Both the position numbers and the translations under genes were made by a program. From the NCBI GenBank assembly GCA_039881145.1, contig JAYKKI010000037.1, positions 19,651,001 to 19,715,000 on the forward strand: 64,000 nucleotides of DNA, given 5' to 3'. The notes beneath the pieces are model-generated. The model saw only the letters and a list, made by a program, of their open reading frames with translations. It was not told the DNA's origin and searched no databases. This DNA is from Druceiella hillmani (Eukaryota > Arthropoda > Insecta > Lepidoptera > Hepialidae). How positions within the stretch are numbered: position 1 is the first letter of the stretch; each line of letters starts with the position of its first letter. Positions 48,713-61,089 of the stretch are shown piece after piece.

Positions 48713-49301
48713 CCTAAAAACTCGAATTATAAGCGAACCGATGAAAAAACCCCGATGGACTTCGTGTTGGACGTAAATAAATTTATGAATTATAAATATT
48801 TATTTTATATTTTTGTATTTAATTATAAATAAAAACCGGTTCAGAACGATCATCTTACATAATATTTTACACCTAAAAACCTTCCAGACTAATCAACTTA
48901 TACGATGACGAAAACAGAATGAAAATCAATCAAATCTTAATTAAAGCTTAATAAATTAAAACTTAAGTGGTAGGTTAAGGGACACAAAGACAGACACATG
49001 TTTTACTATGTATAACTAAATATATAGTAGTATTTGAAAAACAAGTGCTAACTTCATAATTTTATATCTAATTGTAGATCAAAACAATTTCGAACGGTGC
49101 AACTTGTAATATTTTTTTCTATTTCTATTCCGTACACAACTATCATATTTTAATGTCATGTTATCAAATAACATCGTTTCCGTAGAAAGTTTAACAACAA
49201 TTTGTTATTTTTGTGAACAAAGGCATCATCATCGTAATAAGTTTATTATCTAATCATCCTCTATCAATCTAAAAGAAAAATATTATAATGTTTCTTTGCT
49301 A
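48713..49301 (+). repeat. Duplicated ~600-bp block, copy 2
   Basis: Second copy of the block at 46889-47530. It has GAACAAAGG(CAT)3 at the corresponding place and only one unit of the sequence that is doubled in copy 1. Similarity starts abruptly at AAAAACTCGAATTATAAGCG and fades after TTCTTTGCT. Confidence 0.9.
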
Positions 49302-52300
49302 TAATTAAATAAAAGCTATTTAAAAATTTATAAATTCAAGATGAGAGTTATCAACAAAAAACGACAGACTCAGAATTAATATTTTACTCATCTCTCTCTT
49401 TCGAATGATGTAGTGTAGAGTGAGAATGAGTGTAGAGTAGATGATACACCATCTATGGATAAAAAACTAACGAAGCTTAGTATAGGACAGTTTTAATATG
49501 ATCATTAAATGCACAGATTAGCTTTTTCAAATAATATATCAGATCAACGATGGAAAATCTAATGCTATATTTAATATCATAACAGGTCATGAAAGCCACA
49601 TATACTGCCATAAAACTTATGAAAGAGGCAATCGGAGGGGGGTTGTTTATTCTGGAAATCTGCTGTCAAAATTTGAAAAAAATAAGTGTTTGAAAAAATG
49701 TAAAAACATTTATTTCCAATCCACTAATTTACTCATTAAACAATTAAATATATTCTCTTAATCTCTTTTATATAAGAACATTTCAAACTCATTTCAATAA
49801 AGCATAGTTTTAATTCACAACTGATCCTAGTACACAATAATACGAGTTCTTGAAATTTGTTTTCAAAATTTCCTATATACGACTCAGTTTGGAAATTAGC
49901 AATCGGATATCCTAGTCGGTTAACTCAATGTTTTATTCTGGTAAAATGTACATACACTTCAAATTACTGTATACAATTGGCAGTACTACTTTTACATTCA
50001 ACATTGATTAAGAATAAAGTGAATTATTAATGTTAACAATATACAAAATACGTTATTGATGTTAATAATAGTAGTAGCTGCGCTGTACTTTAAATGACAT
50101 AAAAGAAGAATTAAAACTATAGTAGTGGGTAATTACGATAATCACAATTACTAATCAGTTTAAAAGAGATCAAAATTAGAGCTTTGATGACTGGTCAGCG
50201 CACTTGTGCTAAAAGGTGAATGCACTAGAAGAAATACATTTTTATATGAGCGTAATAAAACTAATAACTAATGAATATTGTACTTACAAATCTTACCTCC
50301 GAACTGTAGGTTTATCTATTATATATAAATTTCAAAAACATATGAAATATATAATAAATAAACTAATTGATGTCATTACGCTATATTCAAAGATTGTGTA
50401 GCTTCTTTTGGGCCACGTTCGCTAATATTGTTGTAATTTTGCTGTAAAGAACTTCGTCCTGTTGCCCTAAATTATATTTAGACGGAGTTGAAATTTGAAG
50501 CATTGGAAAAAACATGTCTCCGATTATCACGGACTAACCATATGATATACTATTACATCTTCAGAACTAACTAAACCTCATTTGCCATAGTTATATACTA
50601 AAAACTGAACGAAATCCTTCTTTATATACATCATCTAAATAATGACCGAAACATGTTTCGGAAACCATGTAATATTGATTCATTTGGGGCTACAAGCCTA
50701 CTGCAAGTAATGCAAAAATAAATTCAGTATTTGAAAACCGATCAAGTGTAAACCGAAGTTCATTGAAGTTTCTCTTTTAAAACTAAATTGTGGTTTCATT
50801 CGACCATTAATGGTTTCATTCGAACCTCTTTACATTTTAATAATTTCAAGTTGTCCTCCATAAATATGGTTATATTTATGGATTAGACTACATAGAAATA
50901 TATATTTCCAATTGCAGATCTGTTTTTTTTGTATACTAGCAGTTATTATATTTCCATAGGAACTATTTTCCTAACGAAACAGTGAACAAAACTTTTCGTC
51001 TTTATAATTAATTTTTTATTATTCCGTGTCATAAAACATTTTTGATAGATTGATGCGATGTACTAATATAGGTTAAAAATTAATATAATTTTAACACAGA
51101 ATTTTTGTTTTTCATAAATTTAAATTTTATATTCTACTTTTAGCACAAAAACCTAGACAATATTAAAATCATTTCAATTAATTTTCATGATCTTACCAAT
51201 CATTCTTATTATGTATGAAAATTTCTGCATTGCTTTCTATTTGATATACATATTTACAGAATTATTAACATAAGTCTAAAAGCTTGCCAATAGTAACATA
51301 TTTGGATTGTCATATATAATATCATTTTATTTATTTTTTTTGTAGTTTTCTTGATTATATCTAATTTATGCTTTTCCAACCATACTTTTGGTGAACGCTG
51401 GATCTTTTTTTTGATGAAATAAATTTCTGAAAATATTCCTTAATATCAATTGTTTCTAAAAAACAATATTTTATCATTTAACAATAATTTATTGATTTCC
51501 TTTCCCAGAATGAATTAATGGTCACCATAGCTTAAACATTTCTCATAAATATTTTTTATAAATAGAATTAGTTTTACTTGTAATTACTAATACTCTATTT
51601 TTCCGAAGTTTTACCAATTATTTCAATTATTATTCGGTAAAACGGATTTGTCAGTAAAATTAGACATAACAATATTTTAACATTCAACATAATACACAAC
51701 TTAAGGCTACATGAATCTTATATTATTTTACCAAACTGACAATAAATTATTAATAAGTTGGGATATATTTATAACAACTCCAAAGCATGTTATTTCTTTT
51801 GTAAACTTTTCAGTTTGACTTCTGCCTGTTAATCGTGTCTCAAAGAAGTTTCTTCGATATTGGTAAATGAGCATGGCGACTTGCCTTTTTTGTTTCTTAC
51901 CGAGCTTCTACCGATTTAATGGGTATATTGGATAATCACATATTGCAGCACGAAAGAGAAATTTCTTTGAAGAAATTTATTTTCCGTTTGATACATTTTA
52001 TTTCGTGTTCAATTTTTGTTGGAAACATTTTCGCTCTTCCGAATTTATAACTTCTTACATTCGGGTTGCGACCTTTGTGCAAAAGTAGCATTAAGGAACG
52101 GAATTAAATCTTGATTCCCACTTTCCCACGGTTTATAATTGCTCAACCATTTGATTGCAGCAATGGTAGAGGTTGTCTTTTTTATGACGAATTATGAAAA
52201 GTTCTTGTAATTAGTCATTATAATATATTGCCGTGTTATTTAATTTGCCACTCGTTTTGTTATCGCTACTGAAATATGTTGATAGATATTCACATTCTAC

Positions 52301-54175
52301 ATATATTAACCGTGACAGTAATATTGCATTGAACATATGTAAACTGGGAATTATTGTATGCAAATAAAGTAATTAAAGTTTTCCTTAAATTCTTTGGAAA
52401 TATTCAGCGAAAAATTTTTATTTACTGGCTTAGAAAATTACCTTAATACTAGTTTATTACTGATTTCAATTCGTAAGAAAACTCATGAACCAAAATCTAT
52501 TTATAATTATATGTTTATTGTTTTTGTGATACTTTAAGCTTTAGTCTTTCAAAACTTTCTGAAAGAAACCACAGCTACTGTGGAAATAGTAAACTTTTAG
52601 AACTTACTTACGTGTATAATTTTAAAAATTTTATTTTTACCACAAAATTAAAAAGCAACATGAATTTATGTCGTATTAAAAGTATCTTGAAGGTGAAAGA
52701 GATAAAAGTTTTTAATAAAAAAAAACAACTTTTTAAAGTTTTAAAAATATTATGTGATTTTGCTGAGTAATTTTCTTTTGATAAACATTTATTCATGTGG
52801 TCATTTTTTAGTATATTGTAGATTATTTCTATATGACAACTATTTAAAATTACTGTAACTATTCTGAAACACTATATCTGAAAATAAATATTACACTATA
52901 TCTGAAAGTAAATAGAAAAAAATACGAACAAATCAAACTTGTAATAAAAAGAACATAACAGATCTTACATTGTCATTCGTTAATTTCTAGGGTATATTAA
53001 TATTCAGAGTTCACATAGTATAGAGTTCATAGAGTTCATTAGTTTGTTATATGCAACTTACAACTCTTAACAATTACGACATTCTGTAGGAAAAAAATTA
53101 AAAGTTATTATTGGCCCCATTATCAAAAATTACTTATAAATAAAGCGTAAAATATTTGAAACATTTATACCAATTGATTTATTAAATTTAACCATTAAAT
53201 TTTTATATTAATAACAGCATGGGTTACACTTTCGACTGTGTCTTGGCATTAATGAAACTACTAAAATTTGCACATCCTTTTATTTTCCAAAACTTTTTAA
53301 AAATTATTGTCCCGGCCATTTGCATTATTAAATTACATGTTGAATTATCTTATAATCAGTGTTACATTCTTGTTTCAGGCGGTTTATTATAACATAATAT
53401 GAAGCTTTATTGTTTAATTGTGAGTGGTAAAATCTTCCTAGTATTTAAAAATTCCCAAATGCATTCGACGAAAAGAAAGTCAACCAAAAAATCTTAAGAT
53501 TATAAAGAATACAATTTTAGAAGACAAACTACTTGCTTATAATCAAAGCTTTTCCATTGATTTATTTTATACAAATTATTAAAAAAATATGGCGTTATTC
53601 CTGTTATTGCATAATTATTATTTCCTTTGTTTAATGAGTGTTAAATATTTGCAAAATATTTTGTTATCCTGCAATTGATTATCAGTCTTATGACTCGTAG
53701 CATCATAACAATACCATCTCAGCATCATCACATGAAAGTTCTGTAGATTTTCAGATTTTATCTTAACTCAGAAGGACCCAATTTTGGTTGATACAAAATT
53801 TTAAAAACTTAAAAATCTCTTTAATCTACTTATGCGTTAGAAATTGTAATTAAAAAATTTTGGTTTCACTAATACCGTGAAATTAAACTTAATATTTAGC
53901 GGTCTCGGCGGTGGTTTTCAAGTGTTGCTTTCCAGCTTACTAGTGTATGTCTTTCGAATTTATATACTTAAGTTCCTGCTTAAATGTCTAAAAGCTTATA
54001 TGTCTATCGAATTCATACAGACTTATATTAATGAATACGTTAAATCGCTAAAAATACTCGTAAAGATTCGGAAAAGGTGGCACACTGAATTCAAACCACA
54101 TTACCAGGAACAAGAATTTCAGGCATCATTGTGTGGGACATTATTACATTGTCACCATTATTCTCATTCGCCCAC
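49302..54175. other. Long A+T-rich stretch with small duplications
   Basis: No gene was recognised in almost 5 kb. Short direct repeats include TGGTTTCATTCGACC / TGGTTTCATTCGAACC at 50791 and 50811, and ACACTATATCTGAAAATAAA / ACACTATATCTGAAAGTAAA at 52869 and 52893. A GTGTAGAGT-type run lies at 49420-49440. A 9-nt-arm palindrome AAATTTCTT/AAGAAATTT lies at 51959-51978. Confidence 0.55.
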
Positions 54176-54180
54176 TCTAA

Positions 54181-54610
54181 TTGAAACAATAAAGTTAAAT
54201 AACAAAGTAGTACCCCGGACATCGATTCGCTTTATCGAAATGTAAATCAACTTATTAACATTGTAACGATCGAAAAGGGGATTCAATCGTACCGCTCTCC
54301 ATTAGAAGGACGTAGTCAATTGGGCGGGGTCCGCTTTGAAAATTTACGATTAGCTCAAATTTGCTCCATTCACTTTACTTTCTACTGAAACAGTAGTATT
54401 TCTACTTGAAGCAATAAAGTCAAATAACAAAGTAGTACCCCGGATATCGATTCACTTTATCGGAATGTAAATCAGCTTGTTAACAGTGTAACGATCGAAA
54501 AGGGGATTCAATCGCACTGTTCCCCACTAGAAGAATGAGGTCAAATGGGCGGAGTCCGCTTTAAAAATTTACAGTTAGCTCAAACTTGCTTTATTCATTT
54601 TACTTCACTA
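54181..54610 (+). repeat. Dispersed repeat family A, tandem dimer (copies 2 and 3)
   Basis: Two head-to-tail units start at 54181 and 54406, a 225-bp period. Both run TTGAA(A/G)CAATAAAGT, AACAAAGTAGTACCCCGGA, ATCGATTC, TAACGATCGAAAAGGGGATT, a G+C-rich block with GGGCGG, and TTAGCTCAAA then a pyrimidine-rich end. They are the best preserved copies with 60875-61089. Tandem monomers of this size occur in some LINE 5' regions and in satellites; which applies is unknown. The 122-codon frame at 53877-54245 runs into unit 1 and is probably accidental. Confidence 0.93.
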
Positions 54611-54683
54611 TTCTGCAAAATTAAATTTGTAAATGACATCTTACTTAATTAAGTGCCACATGCAATCTGCTAACGTACAAATA

Positions 54684-54770
54684 CTCACACATATGTATAT
54701 ATATATATGTATATATGCATACATATATATATATACATATATATATATATACATATGTATATATATATAT
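54684..54770. repeat. Imperfect (TA)n microsatellite
   Basis: Alternating AT with regularly spaced G/C interruptions (ATATGTATAT, ATGCATACAT), ending in a T-run. Confidence 0.94.
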
Positions 54771-55083
54771 TTTTTTTTGACGAATATCTTTTATAATTCT
54801 CAAATTGTATTGTTAATTATTTATTATTTTTGAAACCAAGAGAAATATAATATTTGTCAATATCGGTTTGCTAACATGGTGTGGCGTCCTATAAATTAGT
54901 CATATAAAGTGGTTTTTACGTCGAATAATAAGATTGTATCGCTATGTGAATATATTATATATTGTATTATTCAAAGAGAAAAAATTCCTCTGTAATTTTG
55001 ATATTTTTACAAGGCTTTTCATCCGTTTCGACTGCGTGTTCGAATAATTTTCTTTTTTACGTATCCTTAATCAGATTCCAAAA
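54771..55083. other. A+T-rich spacer
   Basis: Nothing was recognised here. Confidence 0.5.
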
Positions 55084-55158
55084 ATAAACGGAAAGACATA
55101 ACAAAAATATTAGGACATAACAAAAATATTATTATTTTTGTTATGTCTTTCCTTTTAT
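55084..55158. repeat. Compound direct-plus-inverted repeat
   Basis: GACATAACAAAAATATTA is present at 55095-55112 and again at 55114-55131, and the same sequence then returns in inverted orientation. Outer arms 55084-55109 and 55133-55158 pair at 25 of 26 positions. Confidence 0.9.
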
Positions 55159-55159
55159 C

Positions 55160-57510
55160 TTTCAATTATTTTCTGTCACGTTTATAACGTTTCTAGCATT
55201 GTAGATCTATAAGACCAAAATTTTGAAGTTCGGTTTCTTTTTCACTTCATTTTATTTAACAAATTTTATGAAATGTTACGTCAGGATCTATAGTTCAGTG
55301 TACGGAAAAATGTCTTTATTGGTAGGATGTGTTTTCATATTTCAGTTAACTTGAATTTATATCTTATCCACATTTTATAAACATTTATAAATTAGAAGCC
55401 TTTTTATGAAGAGTAGGTAGGTAGTATTTGAAAGTATTTAATTATTTTTAAAATATATTATTAAAATTTAAATTTGTATGCATTTCCAATTAGTTTTATT
55501 GAACATTCGTAGATATTGTTATATTAATTCCGCTTTACATTCATAAACCCATAATTTATAAAAGGTAAGAAGACAATACGTTACTTAAATTTCATTGAAT
55601 ACTTATTTATATTAAAGAAAAAAAAACCTAAACTTTAAACATTTAACGTTACATAGTGTTTCTAGGAATCATATACAAATATTTGTTTTATTTTTCTTAT
55701 ATAAATGTAATACTTTTTGTGTTCTGATAATCTTAAATATTTTGAATTATTCAAACATAATTTAGTTTGACCAGGAATAACTTTTAGACCTTTTAAAATT
55801 TTTATCATTCTATCGACCTTTTTTTAACTACAGTAATTGAGAAACAATATAACAAACAAAATATATAATCAATGGCAAACAAATATAACAAACAAAATAT
55901 ATAAAATATTAAATCAATATGTCTGAATATGGTTTATTTTAAAAGGTAAATAAATAATTTCAGCAATTTTCTTTTATTTTTGGTTGCATCAATCAAATTT
56001 CAAACCAAAATTAAAAAAGAAATAGCTACAAGGTTCCATCGAATAAATCAGAAAGTGACCCTAAAGTTAGTCTTTCTCATTTATATATTATATCTATCTG
56101 ACCGTCATAATTTAATAATTGCATTTGATTTTTATAGTAAATTAAAGATATTGTTCGCAAGATTTGATCACGAACTTTGTTATGTGCATTACTTTTACGC
56201 ATTTTTTGATGCAAGAACAGTATACACAAAATTTTCTTTGACAAAGTTTTCTGCTTGATGAAATTTTGCTCTTGCTGGTATTATCATAACCAGCTATGAA
56301 ATTTTCAACTCACTGGTTATTTTCTTTAATTAATTAGTGAATTATTTGAATAATGTCAAAAATGAATTACGGGATTATTTCGATTATGATTTCAACCATG
56401 TTCAAATTTTGCAAATTAGCGTATGGCAGCAGGTAGGAAACACAAATTCCATAACGCATAGCGAAGTTTGTAAGTTGCATTTAGGATGTGAAAAGGATGG
56501 TTAAAAACTTTTATAATTATTGCAAAAAATTCTATAGTAAAACAGTTTATCTGGTCTCTTACAATTAAATTTTTTGAATAGTCGTATTTGTATGGTAATA
56601 AACATGAAGACTTCTCCACAAGCGATTTGTCGATAGATTTATTTAAATTTCATGTCTTTTGTAGGGTAGTTACCAAAAACTTAATTTATAAAGTATTTAG
56701 TTTTTCGTTAATAAAAGCAATTGGATGATCAATTCGAATTATTAATTTACTGCTTTTAATTTCTTAAATATTTCTTAAATACTCTTTTCAGCATTTTTAT
56801 ATTAATCTTAGGATAAGATTGAACTAATTCACAATCGCCATTGAACAATGGCGATCAAAAATAGAACATATTGAGAAAGAAAAGACATGTCATAAAGTAT
56901 ATTATATAATACTGTTTATGCATAATAATTTAGGTTCTTGATTTAGATTCTTGATATATAACATTGATATCCACGTTATTTTAATAATAACTCACTATGA
57001 AATTTGTACAAACAAAACGTATATTATACTCGTATAATTAAAACGGCAGGCAACAAAAATGTGGAGATAAAATAGTTGAAAATTGAATGTGATTTTAAGC
57101 TTCGGAATTTTCTATAGTTTTTAATAATTCAAGGATATTTTAAATCTTCATAATTTTTTTAAAGTCTACTGTTATTTATATGTATTTATATATTTACGTT
57201 TCAGGTAGCTTCAGGAAAATTTACAACAAAAGTAATGTGTTGTGGTAGAGACAGCATGCTGTGCTACAATCGAATATCATTGCTTAAAATAAGTGAAATA
57301 TTTATACCTAACAAAAAATGTATTTTCGTAAAGTTAAATCACTTTTAGTTTCAAGACATTTATTTAGTTCCCTTTTATGACATATTTTATGTCGATTTAC
57401 AAAGGACACTCCACATGGAAATGTAACCATTTTGTTGCAAGAAATAAAACTGTGAAAGAGTGTTTAAGAGTTACAAGCCCAAAATTCTACGCCTAGTAAT
57501 TAAGCATAAC
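55160..57510. other. A+T-rich stretch without recognised genes
   Basis: Minor items are a direct repeat of AATATAACAAACAAAATATA near 55845 and 55883, and a 9-nt-arm palindrome ATCGCCATT/AATGGCGAT at 56834-56855. Open frames at 55980-56258 and 56416-56619 show no motif. Confidence 0.5.
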
Positions 57511-57511
57511 G

Positions 57512-57718
57512 TTGTACTTATATATTATGATAAAAAAACTAAATGAAGATATGCGCTCAATAGATCGAGAGAAAAAATTGCGAGATGTCAGAATGAGGGA
57601 AAGCGACACGAAAAGTTTCACTCAATTTATTTCAAAAGAAAAGCATGTGAAGATAATTCTTAGAAGGACATCTCGTTGTTATAGGTGCAATAATTTCTAT
57701 CACACGAGCACGGGATGA
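57512..57718 (+). pseudogene. Possible retroelement gag fragment with partial zinc knuckle
   Basis: The frame is basic and polar (KKLNEDMRSIDREKKLRD, KHVKIILRR) and ends in TSRCYRCNNFYHTSTG, followed by a stop. CYRCNNFYHTSTG fits the first three ligands of a CCHC zinc knuckle as found in LINE ORF1 proteins (C-x2-C-x4-H), but the last cysteine is absent because of the stop. G+C content rises just downstream (57720-57900), where further broken coding sequence may continue (INSGHMARHKYLQHEETN in another frame). No RT was found nearby. Confidence 0.4.
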
Positions 57719-57719
57719 A

Positions 57720-58015
57720 AACGAAACCAAGAACGAGGGTTGTTCACCCTAGAAATGGAGAAAGCTTAGCTATATTGCCACACTTTCAGCCTGGGCAAAT
57801 AACAACGATGAGAGGTACATAAACTCCGGTCACATGGCCAGACATAAATACCTCCAGCATGAAGAAACGAATAGCGAATGCAACTCAGCAGTAGAAACGA
57901 TAATACTAAATATAAAAAACGAAATTCTAGCTACTGCTAGTAGACTAACATATATAATTATTATAGGTATATATCCGAAGTAAATAAAATGGAAATTTAA
58001 TTAATGGCTATTGTA
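57720..58015. other. G+C-richer continuation of the gag-like fragment, then spacer
   Basis: The segment 57720-57900 has mixed frames with stops and protein-like words; the remainder is A+T-rich and empty. Confidence 0.35.
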
Positions 58016-58020
58016 TAACT

Positions 58021-58620
58021 TTACATAGAAACTTAAAACTTGGTGCAGTAATAAAATATATTAAACCGCATGTAATGCAAGGGCTTAAACTTAAAAACAT
58101 GTATTTCATAATTTTATAAAAAGCAAATTAAATATCAGATTTATTTATTCCATATATATATATAATGAGGTGTTATTTGAATGGATTAGGTATAAGGGTC
58201 TGTTTTTATATAATTCTAAGTGTTATATCTTTGAAAATTATGTTTTGTTATAATTCTAAGTGTTATATCTTTAGAAAAAAGCAAAAAAATATCCCACCCT
58301 TATTTCCGGAAAAACTTAATTTAAGTGCATTTTTCTACTTTCAGAACTGATTTTTCAGAAACTATAAGTTGTACAAACTTAAAAGTTGGCACAGTATTAA
58401 ATCTTATTAACCCAAATATTATGCACTAGCAACTTTATTGAAATATTCATACAATAATTATTAAAGGAATAAATAAAAGTGTTTTTTTTTCTCTTTTTAT
58501 ACATCACGTGGAGTATCATTTGACGATTTTTTAAGGGATATAAAAAGAATTTTACAATTTCAAAATGCATCCCAAAAATTATGCAATAATATAAAAGTCC
58601 GCCTCGTATTCCGTCACTAA
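58021..58620 (+). repeat. Degenerate repeats, ~350-bp spacing, with a 40-bp tandem duplication
   Basis: AACTTAAAACTTGGTGCAGT with a following AAACCGCATGTAATGCA block near 58030 recurs as AACTTAAAAGTTGGCACAGT with CCCAAATATTATGCA near 58377. A third, weaker CCCAAAAATTATGCA lies at 58571. Inside, TAATTCTAAGTGTTATATCT occurs at 58211 and 58251. The 144-codon minus frame over 58397-58831 runs through this repeat and is not supported as a gene. Confidence 0.6.
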
Positions 58621-58639
58621 AAGGCCAGAAATCATGATA

Positions 58640-59760
58640 AAAAACCGAGTCGGTGAAATATGACTGGAATATTGTAAGAAACCTACAAAGATTATAGTCG
58701 ATCTTATAATTTTTGAAATATGTGCCATGTTTTTCGCCTGTGAAAGTTATGACATAATATGTTGCAACATATTTATGTCGCGAAAAATTTATATTTATGT
58801 ATATTTTCATAGAAATACTATGCGGGCTCAAAAATTTATGTGCCGAAATGTGTATAGAACCTTCGTAACGCGAGTTTTACTCGTGTTCGATAGGTTTTCA
58901 AGCGTATGAGAGTACAGAGAGATGCTAACTTGATATAACTAAGTCATTTCCATAATACTGCTCGAAATCCATTTTTAGGCGTTATAAAATTAGATGAATC
59001 ATACTGAGATTCCCACAGAGTTCATCAAATTTTTTAAAGAAAACTGGTGATATGGGTTTCCATTGTTACAATTTATTATCTTTCCCACAGCTTTTTCTGT
59101 TTAAAAAATTCGGGTATCCATTGTTTTTCTTCCGCAATACTCTGTTTTTCAATATCTGTGTAGTAAGATTGATAATATTTTGCATCTTCAGATGCCAACT
59201 CATTTATTGAATTAGTTCTTGAAAGGAGACATTAAGAAAATTAATTTCTTATGTCTTACATTTTATGTATAAGTACTAAAGGCAGTGTTTCTATATTCAA
59301 TTTTAACGTGTAATCAAAAATACGCGAAAACAACTACGATTCGGCGATATATTTGAGTTCTACAATAGCTGTGCTGGTGGTTTTTTTTTTAATAAACTTA
59401 CTTTCGTAGACAAGAAGAGGATTAGAAATCTATATATAGAAATTCACTTATTGTATTCTGTAGGCAAACACTTCCTATTACTTTCGATTTTTCTAGATAT
59501 AAGTAACAATATTTTTAACAAATTTCCTGTAAAAAAATGATACCATTGAGACTCTTTGATGTCAAAAATCCCTTATCTATATCTAAAGGCTTAATGACCA
59601 GTTTTTGCTGCAGTTTTTTCTCGAATATACATGCATTACATGCATGAGAGTAAATGTTGAAACTTCAAATAAATTTTTGCATCTAAACTGTACCGGCTAA
59701 CTTCTGTAGAATTTTTGCTTCTATGACGTTTATATTACATGGATAGGTAAATTGTGTTTA
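58640..59760. other. A+T-rich stretch without recognised features
   Basis: Nothing was recognised here. Confidence 0.5.
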
Positions 59761-59761
59761 A

Positions 59762-59763
<2 letters not shown>

Positions 59764-59819
<56 letters not shown>

Positions 59820-59831
59820 TATATATATATA
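59764..59831. repeat. (TA)n microsatellite
   Basis: An alternating AT tract with one GC interruption near 59817. Confidence 0.97.
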
Positions 59832-60870
59832 ATTTTTGTAAAATAAATATAAATAATTCCCACAAAACTTAGAGTTAAAAAGATTCTTATTTCCAGTGAA
59901 GCCATCAACGATCTGTTTTCTCTTATCTTAGTATTCACAATTAACTTCGATATATGGCAATGCTATTTACATATTACCAGCAATCTAATTAGCTAATTCT
60001 ATTTCATATGTCAAGAGTGTATATTAAAAATAAATTGCAAAATATTGGAGGAAAATTAGAGAGATTGAATTAAAAAGAGAAATAATTTTAATGCCAAAAA
60101 AATAAACTAAGATTGTCTCTGTCTTATGTCACTTTTAATCTTATTTTTTTGGGAATACGTCGTGTTTAGGCAAATTTTTTATTAGTTTAACTTTAATTTC
60201 TATTTCACTTTGTAGATATAAATAACATTCCAGTTCTAGTATGTTCGATATTAATAAGTATGATTTATTTTGTAACAAATAATCCTCCTAATTATTTACA
60301 ATATAATAATGCCAATACTTTAAATAAATAGGTAAATACATGAAGAAAAATCAATATTGCAAAGTGACGCGGTTCTTTAAGAAATAAGTACTTCATACTG
60401 CATATTACTTTTATATTTTAAAAATTATGTCGATGATTTCAAAACAATGAAATTGACAGCTGTTTTTTGTAACGCTTATAGTTTACAATCATATTAAAAC
60501 TTGGCTGCTATCCTGGATTAACTTTTCTCATTCATAATTATAGTTTATTCAGCTTTTAGTTAAACTATCTTTATTTATTTAATTTAATGATTTAATTAGA
60601 TTACTTAATAATCCATATAAAAAAGTAAAGTGACAAATGAATAATAATTAAACAATTATTAATACAACTTACAACAAACATTTGGTAAAGTTACCCTGGA
60701 CTATGCCCAATAACTGATTCGTCATTTCAACACAGATAGGCGCCAACGTTGCTAATTAAACAGCTTGCATGTGGCAGGTAATTAAGTAAGACATCATTAT
60801 CAAATATGATTTTGGTGAATAGCGATATAAAACTTATAGATCCTAAAACTTCTTACGTAGAAATAATAAG
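59832..60870. other. A+T-rich stretch without recognised features
   Basis: Nothing was recognised here. Confidence 0.55.
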
Positions 60871-60874
60871 CCAG

Positions 60875-61089
60875 AGATTAAAAAGTAAAGTGACTGAAGC
60901 AAGTGGGAGCTAATTGTAAATTTTCAAGCGGAACCCGCCCAATTGCTTTCATCCTTCTAGTGGAGAGCGGCGCGACTGAATCGCCTTTTGATCTTTACAC
61001 TGTTAACAAGTGGATTTACATTCCGATAAAATGAATCGATATCCAGGTTATTTCAGTTAAGTTGAATATTTGAGTTTATTGTTTCAATT
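60875..61089 (-). repeat. Dispersed repeat family A, inverted copy 4
   Basis: Read on the minus strand it gives the family order: AATTGAAACAATAAACTC, TGGATATCGATTCATTTTAT, CGGAATGTAAATC, TTGTTAACAGTGTA, GCCGCTCTCCACTAGAAGGA, AATTGGGCGGGTTCCGCTTG, TTAGCTCCCACTTGCTTCAG. The match to 54181-54610 covers the full unit, so family edges can be set near these ends. Confidence 0.93.

Noticed and set aside
53877..54245. 122-codon open frame
   Set aside because: The C-terminal part lies in dispersed repeat family A, whose other copies are not open in this frame; composition is A+T-driven and no motif is visible.
3834..55158. Series of palindromes as a CRISPR-like array
   Set aside because: The repeats differ in sequence and are kilobases apart; there are no regular spacers and no cas-like genes.
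58397..58831. 144-codon minus-strand frame, the longest in the window
   Set aside because: It overlaps degenerate non-coding repeats, is rich in F, I, Y, N and K as expected from A+T-rich DNA, and has no motif.
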